Origin: Cylindrotheca closterium
Lineage: Eukaryota; Bacillariophyta; Bacillariophyceae; Bacillariales; Bacillariaceae
Reading direction: 5' to 3'
Assembly (NCBI GenBank): GCA_933822405.4
Contig: CAKOGP040001892.1
Location: 62,001-126,000, forward strand
Length of the DNA stretch: 64,000 nt
In this document: piece by piece, positions 49,766-60,800 of the stretch
Layout: each line of letters begins with the position of its first letter
Position numbering within the stretch: the first letter of the stretch is position 1
Notes under the pieces: model-generated
Told to the model about the DNA's origin: nothing
What the model saw: the letters and a program-made list of their open reading frames with translations, nothing else
The model's database searches: none
Program-made: the position numbers and the translations under genes

Positions 49766-50452
49766 TCTGACGTTTCTTTTATGTTGTCGTTGCAGTCGTT
49801 AGCATCAGCAGTAGTCGGTGGTGGTGATTCGTCTTGGTTTTGTGGCTGTTGTAATGCGATGTTATTTTTCTTGTATTTTGAATTTTGAGTGTTTCGTTTT
49901 CGTTCATCATCATCATCATTGGCAAACAAGAAGTAGTCGAACAAGTCGCATATCCTGCATTAAGACGACGATGACTCGACGGCGGATTACTCCGAAAAAC
50001 ATAACAGTACGTTCGTCAACGCCGCCAGCCACCACCGTTCGCATTGTCGCTCGCGCACCAATAGCATTGCTGGAGGGGGTCGTAAGTCGTAAATGACCCC
50101 AAAATGAATATCAGGTCGCCATAAATATACCACTCACTGCACTGGCGCAATTACACCATCAATACAGTACCGAGTACCGGTATACGAAGATTGATTGATT
50201 ATTACCGGTATATTGAACTACAGTGCTTCACACATTCCTACCCAAGTGCCTTGACTGCAAGAACCTTTCCATCATTGAACTAGAAAGTCCATTCTTTGAC
50301 ATTCCAAGCGTTTCTTTATTTCATTCCAATCAATCAAAGAGCTCTTACGTGACAAACAACTATTATAATAATAACTACAGTACCGTACCGTACTGTAACA
50401 AACATAGAAAACATCACAGTATAAAACAGAGAACAAGAGGCAACAGAACAGC
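49766..50452. promoter_or_regulatory. Divergent promoter region
   Basis: Head-to-head spacer between GT92 copy 4 and the cyclophilin-like gene. No credible ORF. TACCGGTA-type palindromes occur at about 50176 and 50204, and TACCGTACCGTACTGTA at about 50381. Confidence 0.4.
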
Positions 50453-52094
50453 ATGTACCGACCCACTCAAAGACGAACTCTGAATCAAGTAAAGCCCAAT
50501 TCGGCATTCTTGAATCATGGCCAACAGCAACAAATGCCACCGCCACCACCACCGCCTCAGCAATTCCATCACCGTCGCTCCACGGGCAGCAGCCTCGGCA
50601 AGAACAATGGAAGCACCAACTCGTTGCAGTATAATCAGCAACAACCACCAAATGGTAGCGGACAACCGCCTTCTATTATTCACCGACCGCCTCCACGATC
50701 GCCTGGAGACATGAGCTTTAGCAGTGCCGGGACGAGTACTAGTACTTCGAATCTGTATGGTGCAGGAGCAGCCTCTCATACTATAATGCAGCCATCTCAT
50801 CCAGCGGTAGCATCATCATTGGCATCAGCATCAACATCAGCAGCAGCAGCAGCGTATCCTTCCGCAACCTCCTCCTCCTCCTCCTCGTATCCACAACACA
50901 ATCCACAAAATCATTATGCTGAAGTACGTCGAAAACCTGCGAATGCCTATTCTCAGAGTAGAAATGGAGGTGGCATTTCCTGTGGCTTCTTTTTGCTCTG
51001 GACCTGTCTACTAGCCGGTGGCGGATGGTTGTATTTCAACTATTTCCTATTGCCATCCCTCGTCAAAGATGTTACCCGCGAAGAAGTGGAACATACCAAA
51101 CATCATTGGATGACCAAATATCATTCCTTGCAACTCAGTCATGAAGCTCTCGAGAAGTCACACGTCGAATTGAAACAAACCGCCGAAGCGGCCATTGTGG
51201 CGGCCGAAAAGGCTCAAAAACTCAATGGGAGTACCAATTCGGAACAAGTTCAATCTCTCTCGAGAGACTTGGAAGAAACCACCAACATGCTCATGCAAGA
51301 ACGAACCTGGGCTGGAGAATGGAAGGCAAAGGCTATTGGGTTGGAAGAACATGCCAATTTTGTCAAGCAACAAATTCAAGAATTCTCCAGACGACGATTG
51401 ATTCAAAAGTAAGTCTTGTACTTTGTTGAGATGTTCATGAATTGAATTGATTTGGTTTGATTTGGTTTGGCTTGGTGTGATTCTCACTTTCTTTCTTTCT
51501 TATAATTTTTTCTATTGCAAATTCACAATCAGATACGGGTACCGCCAATTGGCCGTCGAACTCGAACTCAACTTTGGCGAAAACGACTCGGCTTGGATTA
51601 CCGTCGAATTGGCGCCCATGGACGAAATGCCACATTCGGTCTTCACCTTCCTGGAACAGGTCGAAATGGGCCTGTACGACGATGGTGGATATGCCTTTCA
51701 TCACAATGGAGAACACATCATCATGGGCGCACCCGTGTACAACCAATTGACGCCACCCGATATGGACCCCGCCCAACGCTTTGCCGACAGTGGCGTGGCG
51801 TCCGTCTTGTTTCAAGAATATTCCTACAATTATCCTCACGGTGCCTACACGGTCGGATTTGCCGGTCGTCCCGGTGGACCCAATTTCTATTTCAATACCC
51901 GGGACAATTCGGAATTGCACGGACCGGGGGGATATGCCGAAGATGGGAGTGCGGATCCATGTTTCGGACGAGTGACACGGGGGACAGATATCATTGATCG
52001 GATGCATGCCTTGACTGGGACCAACTTTGAACCGGGAGATTGGAAGGAAATGAATCCCTACGTGGCGGTGCGATGGATCAAGATACTCAATTAG
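50453..52094 (+). CDS. Membrane-anchored cyclophilin-like protein (2 exons)
   Basis: Exons 50453-51408 and 51533-52094. The intron has GTAAGT at 51409 and a CAG at 51532, and joining restores the frame (505 residues). Residues 1-165 are Pro/Gln/Ser-rich and disordered, with HRPPPRSPG. Residues about 174-203 are a membrane anchor (GFFLLWTCLLAGGGWLYFNYF). Residues about 210-318 form a coiled coil. Residues about 322-505 resemble a cyclophilin-type peptidyl-prolyl isomerase: VELAPMDEMPHSVFTFLEQV, then FHHNGEHIIMGAP, FAGRPGGPNFYFN and FGRVTRGTDIIDRM. The catalytic Arg and the QFFI motif are not seen, so it may bind rather than isomerise. A secretory-pathway location is inferred from topology. Confidence 0.8.
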
Positions 52095-52657
52095 AAACGG
52101 CGCTGTACTGTTTGTAGTAGTTGGTAGGAAGTAGAGAAAACAAGGATTCCATTCCATTTCAGTACTACAGCAATAGAAGTTGGTAGTGGAAGAAAGAGTA
52201 TAGCATAACATAAGCATAATAACAACTATTATCAATCATCACACGAGGAGGTACAATATATAGTCCATTTCTAGAGGAAGCACCAACAGCATCAAGCTTA
52301 TATAATTGATTGATTGATTCATTCATTCATTGGTTGCTACATAGGTATTCAGTTTAGGGACATTTACGACCATCCTGGAGAAAAATTCATAACTTCTTTC
52401 TTCTACTATTTAACTTTGTTGAATGAATCTTTCATCCCTTCTTTCCATCGTGGTAATAATATATATAGAAATCAAATGCGTGTGCGGTAATATGAAGAAA
52501 AAAAAGGCAAACAAAGAAGTAGTGCCCCCAGGGAAGTATCATCGACTTCTTGTCGTCGTACAATAATATATGAAAACTGATCTTATTCTGTCGCAGCACT
52601 CCCCGGGTGTTTAATGCGACTGGTCACAAAAACAAATCCCCGCCGAATAGTAGTCTA
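52095..52657. other. Intergenic, convergent 3' ends
   Basis: AT-rich, with short (ATTG)n and (TTCA)n runs near 52305-52332. Nothing else is seen. Confidence 0.45.
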
Positions 52658-53769
52658 CTAGTCTACCTTCTTTTCGGCTTCGTCCTTGCTCGGAGCTTCG
52701 ATTACTTCCCCGTCATCTTCTTCCTCGTCATGGAGGTCTGGTGCTTCCAACTCTTGTGGCGGCTTTTTGGCGTCCTTCTTTTCCAATTTACTGCGAGACA
52801 AATCATCCACAAAATCCCAAACCACTGGGACGGCAATGTAAAACATGGCAAAGCCAATGATGGTCTCCAATGTATATTCCAAATAACTCCCGTTGGGGAT
52901 CATCAACAAATCGACAATGTTGGCCGAAAAGTAGGGAACAAAGAGCAACAAAATCAGATAATAAAACATCATGCGGGTCAATATCTGAGCACAACAGACT
53001 CCCATAATGGCGACAAATTCTTCCTTGTCGATCCCACCCGACTTGTCGTGATCGGCTGCATCAAAGAGATTGTCACAGACGGACTTTTCGGGAGGCTATT
53101 ATGGTGGTATTGTTTTGAATGTTCGGGGCAAAAGGAAAGAATATTGGTCAGAGGATCGTCGATGTAGATGTGTATATATATATATGCAATGGGGATCCAA
53201 CAGCATTGGACACGGCACAGCTTTTTTGTTTTTGCTCCATCATCATCCAAGACTGCCATGATAATATATACAATATATATATATATATATTAAATTCACT
53301 CACATAACAGGCAGCTGCACCAGCAAATTTGGCCAGTTTCAGATGCACCAACAAGAGACCAGTATACAATTCTTCCTTGCTGACTTGTCCGTTCCCACCA
53401 CGGTCCATGGATTTGAAGGTCGATTCTACCATCATCTGAAAGGGTTTGCTTTCGGTAAGCACATTTTTGGACTTTTCCAACAAGGCTTTGGTCTTGTTTA
53501 TTTTCTTATTGCTGGCCTTCTTATTCATCTTCTCAGGATTGTTTGTGGTGACTGCTACTGAAAGTGCGAGGAGGATATATTAAGAACATAGTAGGATGAT
53601 GCCATGGTGAAGCACGGTATCATAGTATAGGGGAAAAGTGAAATGCCAAAGGGGAATCCAATAGAGAGATCAGAAACAACGAGATGAGACTTGGGAACCG
53701 TGATAAACAAGATACAATCCTTCCTGACATTATTCTTCGCTTTCGCTTACCTGCTTTTGCGTCGCTCAT
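52658..53769 (-). CDS. EF-hand membrane protein (3 exons)
   Basis: Exons on the minus strand: 53751-53769 (a 19-base first exon, MSDAKA), 53304-53557 and 52658-53095. Both introns are GT-AG and the frame is kept, giving 236 residues. The acceptor of exon 2 could also lie six bases further in, at a second CAG, which would drop two residues. EF-hand 1 is DRGGNGQVSKEE near 55 and EF-hand 2 is DHDKSGGIDKEE near 106. Two membrane segments follow (FYYLILLLFVPYFSANIVDLL near 134-155, then IIGFAMFYIAVPVVW near 172-186). The tail is acidic (DEEEDDGEVIE). Probably a Ca2+-responsive membrane protein; no family name is assigned. Confidence 0.8.
53258..53292 (+). repeat. AT dinucleotide run in intron 2 of the EF-hand gene
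   Basis: (TA)n-rich stretch just inside the intron. The translated run of Ile/Tyr on the minus strand is an artefact of it. Confidence 0.7.
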
Positions 53770-54108
53770 GGTGAATGGAACCGAATGTCAGTGAAATCTT
53801 GTGCTTGAAAGTACTATAGAGGCAAATATTTTGAAGCTCAGAGAGCCAGATCCTATTGATTGTATGTCAAGGATATATCTTAACGTCTGCGTGATGATGA
53901 GAATAAGATGCGAACATTATTGTTGCGACACAAGAATTCTTCGGGGATATGACTCCGAATCCATTCGGGGGAGGAGGAGAACTCACATGAGGTGCGGTTA
54001 TCGTAGTACCCTTATCGTCCTGGAACATGCATGTCATGTCACGAGTCACGAAACTACTGGCAGATATGCTATGATAGATACTAACTATTTTACATTAGAG
54101 CAACAGAA
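53770..54108. other. Intergenic
   Basis: Promoter of the EF-hand gene and 3' flank of the next. The frame at 53801-54199 overlaps a real gene and is not called. Confidence 0.4.
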
Positions 54109-56896
54109 TTACGGAACTGACCATTCCAAAACTTCGTCAAAGACTGGAGTTTCGAGGAGAAGAAGGCTGTTGGTGCCAGAATCTTCCCCAACCGCCTGAA
54201 GCAATTGAATTCGAGCAATTCCACTCGTCAATGCTGCATTGCCAATGGTCAGACTACAGGTAGCACCAGGTGGGACCATGATTATTTCTCGCTCCAAGTC
54301 TTGCAGATCGGCAGTACAAACCAAGGGGGTTCGGAGGAAAATGGAACCTTCACCATCGCATTGGACTGTGAGTGATGGCACACAGACATCCGCAACCCCT
54401 GGGATTGGAACAAGCTCCAACAAGATTGGAGTCATTTGGTCATCCCTACACTTCTGAAAGCCAATAATCTCTTCTGTACTGATTTCCGTGTAATAAAGTG
54501 ATTCAATGTCCATACCGAATAACGTCTCCACTCCACCGACTCCGCAATTCGGTAGGGTACATGTGGCGCCACAACAGTCGCCACCGTCATAATCCGTCAT
54601 GGCGTCGTTGAAAAAAACATCGCAAATTCCATTTTTTGAGGGGGGAGTCTCGCAAAAATCACCTGTTTCATTGTACTGACACTCGCACTTGCCAGTCAAA
54701 GAATTGTAGTATCCGGCATTACATGAAACTGGACTATTGACCGGACTATCCACTGGGCTGTCAGCTGGACTATCGACTGGACTATCGACTGGACTATTGG
54801 ATTGTCCACCGGATTGCCCATTGGATGGTGTATCGACTGGACTACCGGCTGGACTATCCGATTGTCCATCCGATTGTCCATTGGATGGACTACCTGCTGG
54901 ACTATCGGTTTGCCCAATAGATGGACTGCCGGCTGGATTATCGGATTGTCCGTCGGATGGGCTAATGTCTGGATTGTCAGATTGTCCATTGGATGGACTA
55001 CTTGCTGGACTATCGGTTTGCCCAATGGATGGACTGCCGGCTGGAATATCGGATTGTCCATCGGATGGGCTAATGGCTGGATTGTCAGATTGTCCATTGG
55101 ATGGACTACTTGCTGGATTATCAGATTGCCCATTGGATGGACTACCTGCTGGATTATCGGACTGTCCATTGGTTGGTGTATCGGATAGCCCATCGGACTG
55201 TCCATTGGTTGGTGTATCGGATAGCCCATCGGACTGTCCATTGGTTGGTGTATCGGATAGCCCATCGGATTGTCCATTCGAAAAGCCACGATCTGATTCC
55301 AGAATTTGCCCATCGCTGCAATCGTAAGCTTCCTTGATGTTCAGAGTGTCGACTGTGGTTTCCTCGCACAGACTTGAATACCAATCTCCTATTGTCAATA
55401 CATCGTACGAGAGGGTTGACTCAGACGTAAATGTGAAATCCAAACATGGATCAACGCTACCAGGACTACCGTCTTCGGTAACTAGTAACACCCAGCCACC
55501 GCGGCCATCCTCCCTTTCGTCGCAATACATGATTTGACCACTCCGTCTCCCCGCTGTGTCTTGAACGTATTTTAGTCTTCGGTTGAAGAGATCGCGTTCC
55601 ATTGCAACATAAGAGCCGCTCAATGCACTCGAGAGACCGCCTACCGAATCATCATTAATTTCGACAAGAATATTCTTGACTGTGTATCTACCTTCGATTT
55701 GGTCTCTTGAAAGAATGTAAAACATAATCAGCACAATCGCAAGGCAAGCATAGGTCACAATTCTATGAAGTGATTTCTTTAGAAATCGAACAAAGCAACC
55801 CTTATCATCAATCTTTTGCCGCACAAAATCACCGTGTTTGATATCAATAGTTATATTCTTCATTCCTCCACCAAAGTATCCTAACATTCCAAGCCTAAAT
55901 ACAAGGTCATCCAGATCTTTATCAATTTGTGAGATTACGGTTAAAACACAACATAATGGCAATCACAGCTGAGAAAAACTTACCAGATACAAATCCAAGA
56001 CCAAGTACATTCAAAAGCACGTCAAAAACGGTTTCTGATTGAACGCATAGGATGAAAGCGCAACCGACATAGATCAATCCTTGACATATCCTGACAATCG
56101 AAGCCAATCTCCATTGAATGGAATTCATGTTGTAAAACCGAGGTGCTCCTCTATAACTTGCCGGCATTCCCAAAGAAAGGTTTTCCACACCACCGAGCAA
56201 GTCGCTTTGGCTAAATAGTGCAACCACTAATATCAATGCTTGGGCCCATCGGACGGGGGCTTCTACGTTCGGTGGAACATTTAGAGGATTGTCAACCGTT
56301 CGCGCTGTCTTTGTATTGTAAAGGTCGGCTTGATAAAAACCCAAGAGGCAAAGCAAGGTGAATTGGAACCCAAAGATAACAAGGAGTGAAAACCAAAAGG
56401 GCCTGGAAGTCCATTTTGCTGTTGCTAATACGCTGTACAAATCATTTGAAAGCTGGAAGACACCCACTTCAGGATCTGTATCAACTTCGTTGGATCCAAT
56501 TTTCCGCCATGATGTTGTGTATTCTGGTCTAAGATGTTGAAGAACATTCTTGGTCTTGCTCCAGGATTGTTCCAAATGCAGAATTCGAGCATCTGCAGTG
56601 TTGCATCGCATCTCGAGATCTAGTACTCTTGTCATCATCGCTTTTGTCAAGACACTAGCATTCGCCTCAATAAGAGCGGTGCTGATGCCACCTTCCGCAT
56701 TGTGTTGCTGATTTCGGTCAGCTGGAGCTGAACTCTCGATATCTTTCATTGGTATAGCGCGATGGAAACGGGAGGACAGGACACTTGTGACTCCTCGAAA
56801 CGGCGAAAGACAGAAGGGTGTTGATTCGGAAGATATTTTGTAGGATGATGCGAGCGCCTCGACTTGTTTGAATCTGCAATCGAACAAGTCGAACAT
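54109..56896 (-). CDS. Large multi-TM/repeat/Notch-like-Cys surface protein (2 exons)
   Basis: Two frames join across a 67-base intron (55917-55983; GTAAGT donor, AAAG acceptor), so exons are 55984-56896 and 54109-55916 and the product is 906 residues. The junction yields LGFVSDLDDLVFRLGMLGYFG, a continuous helix-like segment that neither frame gives alone. Hydrophobic segments lie at about 165-187, 217-230, 262-285, 290-304 and 350-372. A region with VNILVEINDDS-type strands follows, then a Ser/Pro/Asn/Gln repeat with NGQSD units. Next is a Cys module (CNAGYYNSLTGKCECQYNE, EGF-like) and GICDVFFNDAMTDYDGGDC, which resembles a Lin12/Notch repeat. It is probably a cell-surface protein; the function is unknown. 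Confidence 0.72.
54735..55285 (-). repeat. Coding 36-base tandem repeat (NGQSD-xxPAxSPS units)
   Basis: About a dozen imperfect 36-base units encode SNGQSDNPAGSP-like 12-mers, with older GLSDTPT variants at the N-terminal end and a SPVDSPVDSP run at the C-terminal end. All units keep frame. The antisense frames here are also open, purely because of the repeat. Confidence 0.85.
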
Positions 56897-56988
56897 GTTG
56901 AACTTGTCGAACTTTAACTCATCGCATGCTTTTATTTTCCATCATCATCAACAATACAGGTAGTGCGCTGCTGAACGGAGAAACAACA
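56897..56988. promoter_or_regulatory. Compact divergent promoter (92 bases)
   Basis: Only 92 bases separate the two start codons. An imperfect palindrome centred on ACATGT near 56895 (CGAACAAGTCGAACATGTTG and GAACTTGTCGAAC) overlaps the minus-strand start codon. Confidence 0.4.
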
Positions 56989-57804
56989 ATGAATAAAGCG
57001 AAATTTCATTCAAATATATCAATACACTATTGGAAATTGTTACGTTACCTCTTCGTTGCTCTTCTCGCGCCAAATGTCACTCGGGCTTGGCGCCATTCTA
57101 CTTCAGCAAAGTCTTCGGCGAAAGACAATCTGAGGAACACTCCTTCAATCGGTCCTCTTCCCTTTCTTTTGTCTCCTCAAAGCAACTTTCGATGGAAAGC
57201 TTCTATTGATCCGAAAACAGGAATTGCCTCATCTGAAGAGACATCTAAATTTCAATGGAAACAAAACTATGAAACTTCTCCTGAATCCATGAGATCCGTG
57301 ATTCGAGTATCACGTCAATTCATTTCGCACTATCCTCAATGGTTGGCAAGGCCCAAGGTTTCCTTTGGATTGTTGACAACAAAGACCGATTCAAAGAGTA
57401 ACGAAACGACGCTTCGGCCCCGCTTCCTACCGAACCTACCACTTCTTACATTTGGACCAATGCAAGTAATTGGATCACCCAAGAAACCATGGTGTCAGTA
57501 CAAGCTGCCCATCACAGGCGGGCTCTTGGCGCTTGGAAATGCCAAAAGGCCAAAGGACATGGGTTGTCTCTTCTTTGAAACCAACACAAGCCGAGCGAAC
57601 CTACCCGACAAGGACTCCTGGCCCGAGCTTGCGTGTACTTGCACCTCGGAGATTGCTGGTGCCTATCGTCCATGGATTGCAGGAGGACCCAGTGCCAATT
57701 TCATTCGTCCATGGGCGTATCTGAGTTCTCAATCCATGGTCCACGCCTATGTGATGTGGCGGTTTCACAAAGCATGGAAACGAAGGCTGACTGTGATCAG
57801 TTGA
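56989..57804 (+). CDS. Unknown protein with possible signal peptide
   Basis: 271 residues from the ATG at 56989; an upstream ATG at 56926 would add 21. A hydrophobic stretch near the N-terminus (LLRYLFVALLAP) may be a signal peptide or anchor. The rest is basic and rich in Pro, Ser and Trp, with motifs such as GPLPFLLSPQSNFRW, LPNLPLLTFGPMQVIG, GGLLALGNAKRPKDMGCLFF and YRPWIAGGPSANFIR. I recognise no family. The unbroken 816-base frame and the absence of low complexity support a real gene. It is transcribed away from its minus-strand neighbour. Confidence 0.6.
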   Translation: MNKAKFHSNISIHYWKLLRYLFVALLAPNVTRAWRHSTSAKSSAKDNLRNTPSIGPLPFLLSPQSNFRWKASIDPKTGIASSEETSKFQWKQNYETSPESMRSVIRVSRQFISHYPQWLARPKVSFGLLTTKTDSKSNETTLRPRFLPNLPLLTFGPMQVIGSPKKPWCQYKLPITGGLLALGNAKRPKDMGCLFFETNTSRANLPDKDSWPELACTCTSEIAGAYRPWIAGGPSANFIRPWAYLSSQSMVHAYVMWRFHKAWKRRLTVIS

Positions 57805-57884
57805 AGTATTCGTCCAGCCATGAAACAAGGGCAAAGACTGCCACAATTTGAATTGAATCTATTGTTTACTATTGCAGCACGATT

Positions 57885-60800
57885 TCATGGTGACTTCTGT
57901 TTCTTGTTGCTCGAAACAACTGGTTGTCTCCCGTTGACGCCCCGCTCTGCTTTTGCAAGCTGGTGCAACGCACGGGTAGTCATCTCCCCAGATTGAGCTC
58001 TCCGCTGTGCAAGTCCTTGAATCACGTGTTCCCAAGGTTCCTTTTCGCCAAAGCTATTGGAGTCTGAAATTGTTGTAGGGAAAGCAGATGTGAGGATGTT
58101 ACGATGAAAAGTCACTGAAGACAATCATACTCAAATACGGCACGTACTGTAGAAATTGTCAAGGTGAAAGCCGATTATCGATTTTGGAATCTCGCCTTTG
58201 AACTTTATTTCGTAGCGCTGCTCCACAGGTGCTTCGTCATTGTCTTCTTCGATGCTCAGAATAGGAGCATCTTCAAAGTGAGATTTGTGGTGCGCGTGGC
58301 TAATCGTCTCGGTGATCGAACTGACAAACATAGCGTTCATACCAGACGCAGTCAACTTCTTGAACTCCGATTCGAAATTCTCTCTACGTGTACAACGAGA
58401 CAATAAAGGCAGTGAGCACAGGTAATCGCAAGGGACATGACAATTCAGCAGTACACATACCTGGCTGTCTTTGTCTTGCGGGGGTCGAACTTGTAACACT
58501 TGCCATTCACAAATCGCACAACAAAATTACCGTCGGCACGGCGCTGTATAATCTGCCCGCGAGTCAGTCCATTCCCATTGATATCCCATGCGACTCCAGC
58601 CCCATCTGATAGGTAGTCGATGCTCCTTTCTACGGCAGTGCTTTCTGCAAGTAGTTCGTCAAACTCATCGTCGCTAGCGCACTCCTCATCGACTTCCATT
58701 TTCATCCCGTTTTCGTCGACTACTTCCACCTCATTGGACAAGGCAATGTTCACATTTTCACCAGTCTGAACTCGCACAACCTTTGGAATCTTGAGCCTAT
58801 TATTCCTTGTATTGTAAAGATTGATAATTGAATCGAGAAATGGTTGGATATGGCCCTGCAAAACAAAAAAGGGTTGGATCAATAGAATGCAAAAGAGTTG
58901 ATAGATAAGTCACTGCGTAACCTACCGATAGGATCATCATGTTCGAATGGCGGCCTTTACATGAATGTTGGTAGTATTTGTCGTTGGAGATGTCAGCACA
59001 CTCAAATTCTTTCTTCCATGCCTTCAAAGCCCTGTCGACTTTGGCCTTTGTATCACATGGTTTCCAATGCTTTTTGATGTGGATGTCGTCAAAAACATTA
59101 GACGCTTCTCGGAACCCTTTTCCAGCGTTTGGTCTGACCACGATTACACGACGGTCCAAAGATACGGACAGCTGATTAATGACAAGAAATACTTTTGGAC
59201 TCTTCTTGTACACTTTTCGACCGTCAATGTAAAATCCAGTCTTGATTTTTGCCCGTCGGCCTGTTATCAGCCAGCCATCGTCTTCGTCATCCTTGTTGTC
59301 ATGGAGCAGATCGCGATTCCGCATGGCGTCGTCGTACAATTCTTTGGCCAAGTCCACTGGGATGCCGCGATCAAGTCGCACATTGTAAAGCAAAATTGCC
59401 TCGTCGGGAGCATCCAGGCCTTTGAATCGAAAACATCTCGGCGCGCTATCGAATTGAATTTCTCGTCCTGAAAGATCCTTGATTCCAAGATCAAAATGTC
59501 CCTTTTGCTTTGCTTCTCTAATCACTGCTCGTAGTGTCTCATAGAACAAGGTTGCAACCACCTCTTGACATGAGAGTCTCCACCCAAGAACTCGATTGAA
59601 GAATCGAGGGATCAAGGACTCTCCCCCTTTTGTTCGGGTGTGTCGGGTCCGACGAAGATCTTTGGGTTCCAGACCGACATCATGGAACAGAATGTTGCAA
59701 ATTAGTGGAAGCACAAAACCGTGTTCCTTCGAAACAGCAAGTTGTTCCTGGACCGGTTCAGCGTCGTCAGGATTGTATCCTTTGTCAGCAATTTCAGCAC
59801 AGCTTTGGCCATTTGCCAATGCTTCTTCCCGCCAAGTAGCAAAGCTTCTTCCATTATTCGTTCGAAAAACACGGCTGATCATTTCAAAGTCTCTTTTGTC
59901 GCTTGGTGGAAGGTCACTATTTGCCCATGCAAAGCTAAGACACGTTGACCAATCATCGGGGCGGTCTTCTTCTCGATAAGATTTGATTTTTTCAAGGATG
60001 GCATCAAATCTAGCGAGTGCCAAAGCACATTCTTCTACTGGCAACTCTGGCATTTCAACGGTATGCTGAGACTCAAATTGACATGCCTCGATGGCACAGA
60101 CCATAGTTGTAAGAGCTCGACTACCGTGTTCCTGTAGATAGTAACGATGAGATTGAGAAAAGAGTGGTCTCACAGTATCGCAACAAAGGAATGGATAAAC
60201 AAGAAAGGAACTCACATTGTCTAGATCAAACTCTCCCAAGCCCAGCTTCTGCGCACTTCCAGTTGCTCGGCGGTCGCCTTGGGTAAGAGCACCCAAACTC
60301 TGAAGTCGTCGAGCAACTGCAGAAGCGAAACGTGCTTCACCACCGACCTTGGAGATTAGGAATTTGTAAATGGGGGCAGATTTTTGATTGGACCGATGCG
60401 ATCGGCCTAATTGCTGGATGGCTTTGTCTGCCGACCAAGGCAACTCCAATGTAATATGGACGCGACGCCGTTGATTCTTCACGCGCTTGTCGGCCTGAAG
60501 CGAAACGCCAGTTGAGGCAGCCTCGGACAAAATAGCTACAAGTTTCCTTCCACGTTGAAAGTTCTGCCGTTCTTCGATATTGATCTCGTCCATTCGACCA
60601 TTTTCCGGAAGTCGCTTCTCGAATACCTTCAAAGTCTTATCCTTCAGCAAGTGGTATCGTTCCACTTGTCTGGTTTTTCTGCCCGTCATTTCTGAGAACG
60701 AATGAGACAAGAGTTAGAATCGGCGTCGGATTGACCGTATCCAATGAACAAGAGTTTCGATGTACATACCAGCTACCTTGTCTGGTCCACCGAGTTCATT

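Noticed and set aside
54737..55327. Long antisense ORFs over the 36-base repeat
   Set aside because: A repeat without stops in one unit is open in several frames. The sense frame continues into conserved Cys modules on one side and membrane segments on the other.
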